Shown: piece by piece, positions 4,867 through 5,440 of the stretch
Position numbering within the stretch: the stretch's first letter is position 1
How the letters are laid out: every line of letters starts with the position of its first letter
Source: Bacteroidia bacterium
Lineage (GTDB): Bacteria; Bacteroidota; Bacteroidia; Cytophagales; Cyclobacteriaceae
Length of the DNA stretch: 5,440 bases
Assembly (NCBI GenBank): GCA_016650355.1
Contig: JAENVX010000013.1
Coordinates: forward strand, 1-5,440
Direction of reading: 5' to 3'
Translations under genes and position numbers: made by a program
Notes under the pieces: generated by a model
The model's database searches: none
The model's input: only the letters and a program-made list of their open reading frames with translations
What the model was told of the DNA's origin: nothing

Positions 4867-5440
4867 CTAATGTGATTTGAGTAGCAGCGGTAGCTCAGAA
4901 ACTTTATCGAAGAGTTTGACATTCTTAGGGACGCGAAATGCAGTATTTCTTAGAAGCCAACCAGAGGCCAAAATGGTGGCGTTTGAAAAGTCGTTAGAAA
5001 GTGTCTTGAGGTACTCTTCTAACATGTCGTGCGCTGGCGTAGTAGTCAAAGAGGTAATGAGGATATGCGGACGATGAGTTTCATAAATTTTTTTCAAATC
5101 CTCATGCGGTAAGGATTGCCCCAGATAAAAGGTGCGAAAGCCATGATGGCGTGCGACATAATGATTGAATAAAAGTCCTAGTTCATGCATTTCACCTTCT
5201 GGCAAATACAACATTGCGCGCTTTGAGTTTTTCGGAGGCAATGGCAACGCAGCGATGGTAGCAATTAATTTCTGCCGGATGAGGTTGGTTATGAAATGCT
5301 CATGAGCTGGCGTAACACTCCCCGTCAACCAGAGTACGCCAATCTTTTCCAGAAAGGGATAGAGAATGCCAGTTACTGTGTTCTCAAATCCATATTTCTT
5401 TACATATTTTGCTAGTACACTTTCAAAATGTTCTTCATCA
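4867..5440 (-). CDS. CarH/LitR-type B12-dependent photoreceptor repressor, C-terminal part (5' end outside window)
   Basis: Cobalamin-binding part of a MerR-family light-responsive regulator. The family binds adenosylcobalamin in the dark, tetramerises on promoter DNA and represses carotenoid genes; light breaks the Co-C bond and releases the DNA. The frame is open from the TAG at 4867 to the window edge (190 full codons), so the MerR DNA-binding domain lies beyond 5440. The TTG at 5328 is an internal Leu, not a start. The helical cap domain carries Wx9EH (Trp codon 5329-5331, Glu 5299-5301, His 5296-5298). The Rossmann-like B12 domain carries EMHELG (ExHxxG; cobalt-ligating His at 5185-5187), then GFRTFYLGQSLP, ITSLTTTP and ASGWLL. 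The residue after the Trp is Leu, where Thermus CarH has His132. The usual GG of the last B12 loop is SG. It lies upstream of and in line with the sigma-crt genes. Other MerR-B12 proteins are possible, but both motifs and context favour CarH/LitR. Confidence 0.9.
   Translation of the reverse strand, partial: DEEHFESVLAKYVKKYGFENTVTGILYPFLEKIGVLWLTGSVTPAHEHFITNLIRQKLIATIAALPLPPKNSKRAMLYLPEGEMHELGLLFNHYVARHHGFRTFYLGQSLPHEDLKKIYETHRPHILITSLTTTPAHDMLEEYLKTLSNDFSNATILASGWLLRNTAFRVPKNVKLFDKVSELPLLLKSH

Noticed and set aside
4841..4875. Plus-strand mini-ORF with a purine-rich AAGGTGGAGG leader
   Set aside because: The ATG at 4864 is followed by a stop after three codons, so it encodes nothing meaningful.
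4878..4896. Direct repeat GTAGC-AGCG-GTAGC at the end of the carH-like gene
   Set aside because: It is a short repeat within coding sequence for a Leu-rich C-terminus (LPLLLKSH) and forms no stable hairpin.
4867..5328. A complete 153-residue B12-binding protein starting at TTG 5328
   Set aside because: The frame continues without a stop to the window edge and the upstream codons encode the helical cap domain, including the Trp of Wx9EH, so the TTG is an internal Leu.

Overview
The window carries a light/B12-regulated carotenoid gene cluster of a Bacteroidota bacterium, most likely a Cytophagales-type organism. The grounds are a Porin_O_P-type outer-membrane protein, moderately AT-rich DNA, weak or absent Shine-Dalgarno sequences at most starts, and the CarH/LitR, ECF sigma, crtI, crtB gene order, which is familiar from pigmented Bacteroidota. 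The genus is inferred from protein character only; no search was possible.

Layout. The plus strand holds one gene at the left edge (about 1-1268), an outer-membrane beta-barrel porin whose frame is open to the edge, so its 5' end is probably outside. All other genes lie on the minus strand and read from right to left: a CarH/LitR-type B12-binding photoreceptor repressor (5440 to 4867, N-terminal MerR domain outside the window), a 162-bp intergenic region with two perfect inverted repeats, an ECF sigma factor (4704 to 4201), phytoene desaturase crtI (4171 to 2657), phytoene/squalene synthase-family crtB (2650 to 1808) and type 1 isopentenyl-diphosphate isomerase idi (1811 to 1293). The idi gene converges on the porin gene with only 24 bp between the stop codons. 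No RNA gene, mobile element or CRISPR array was seen.

How the genes work together. Idi balances IPP and DMAPP, CrtB condenses two GGPP into phytoene, and CrtI desaturates phytoene, probably to lycopene. The sigma-crtI-crtB-idi genes are tightly packed (gaps of 29 and 6 nt, then a 4-nt ATGA overlap) and probably form one operon. The CarH-like protein has the adenosylcobalamin-photoreceptor motifs Wx9EH and ExHxxG, so the simplest model is repression in the dark and release by light. The sigma factor between regulator and biosynthetic genes recalls the LitR/LitS pair of Streptomyces. No GGPP synthase, lycopene cyclase, hydroxylase or ketolase is present here, so the final pigment cannot be read from this window.

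The points most worth a second look are the pair of dyads upstream of the sigma gene, both with arms exactly 22 bp apart, and the Leu in the CarH-like protein where Thermus CarH has the light-state cobalt ligand His132. Overall this is a variant of a known type of system rather than a clearly new one.
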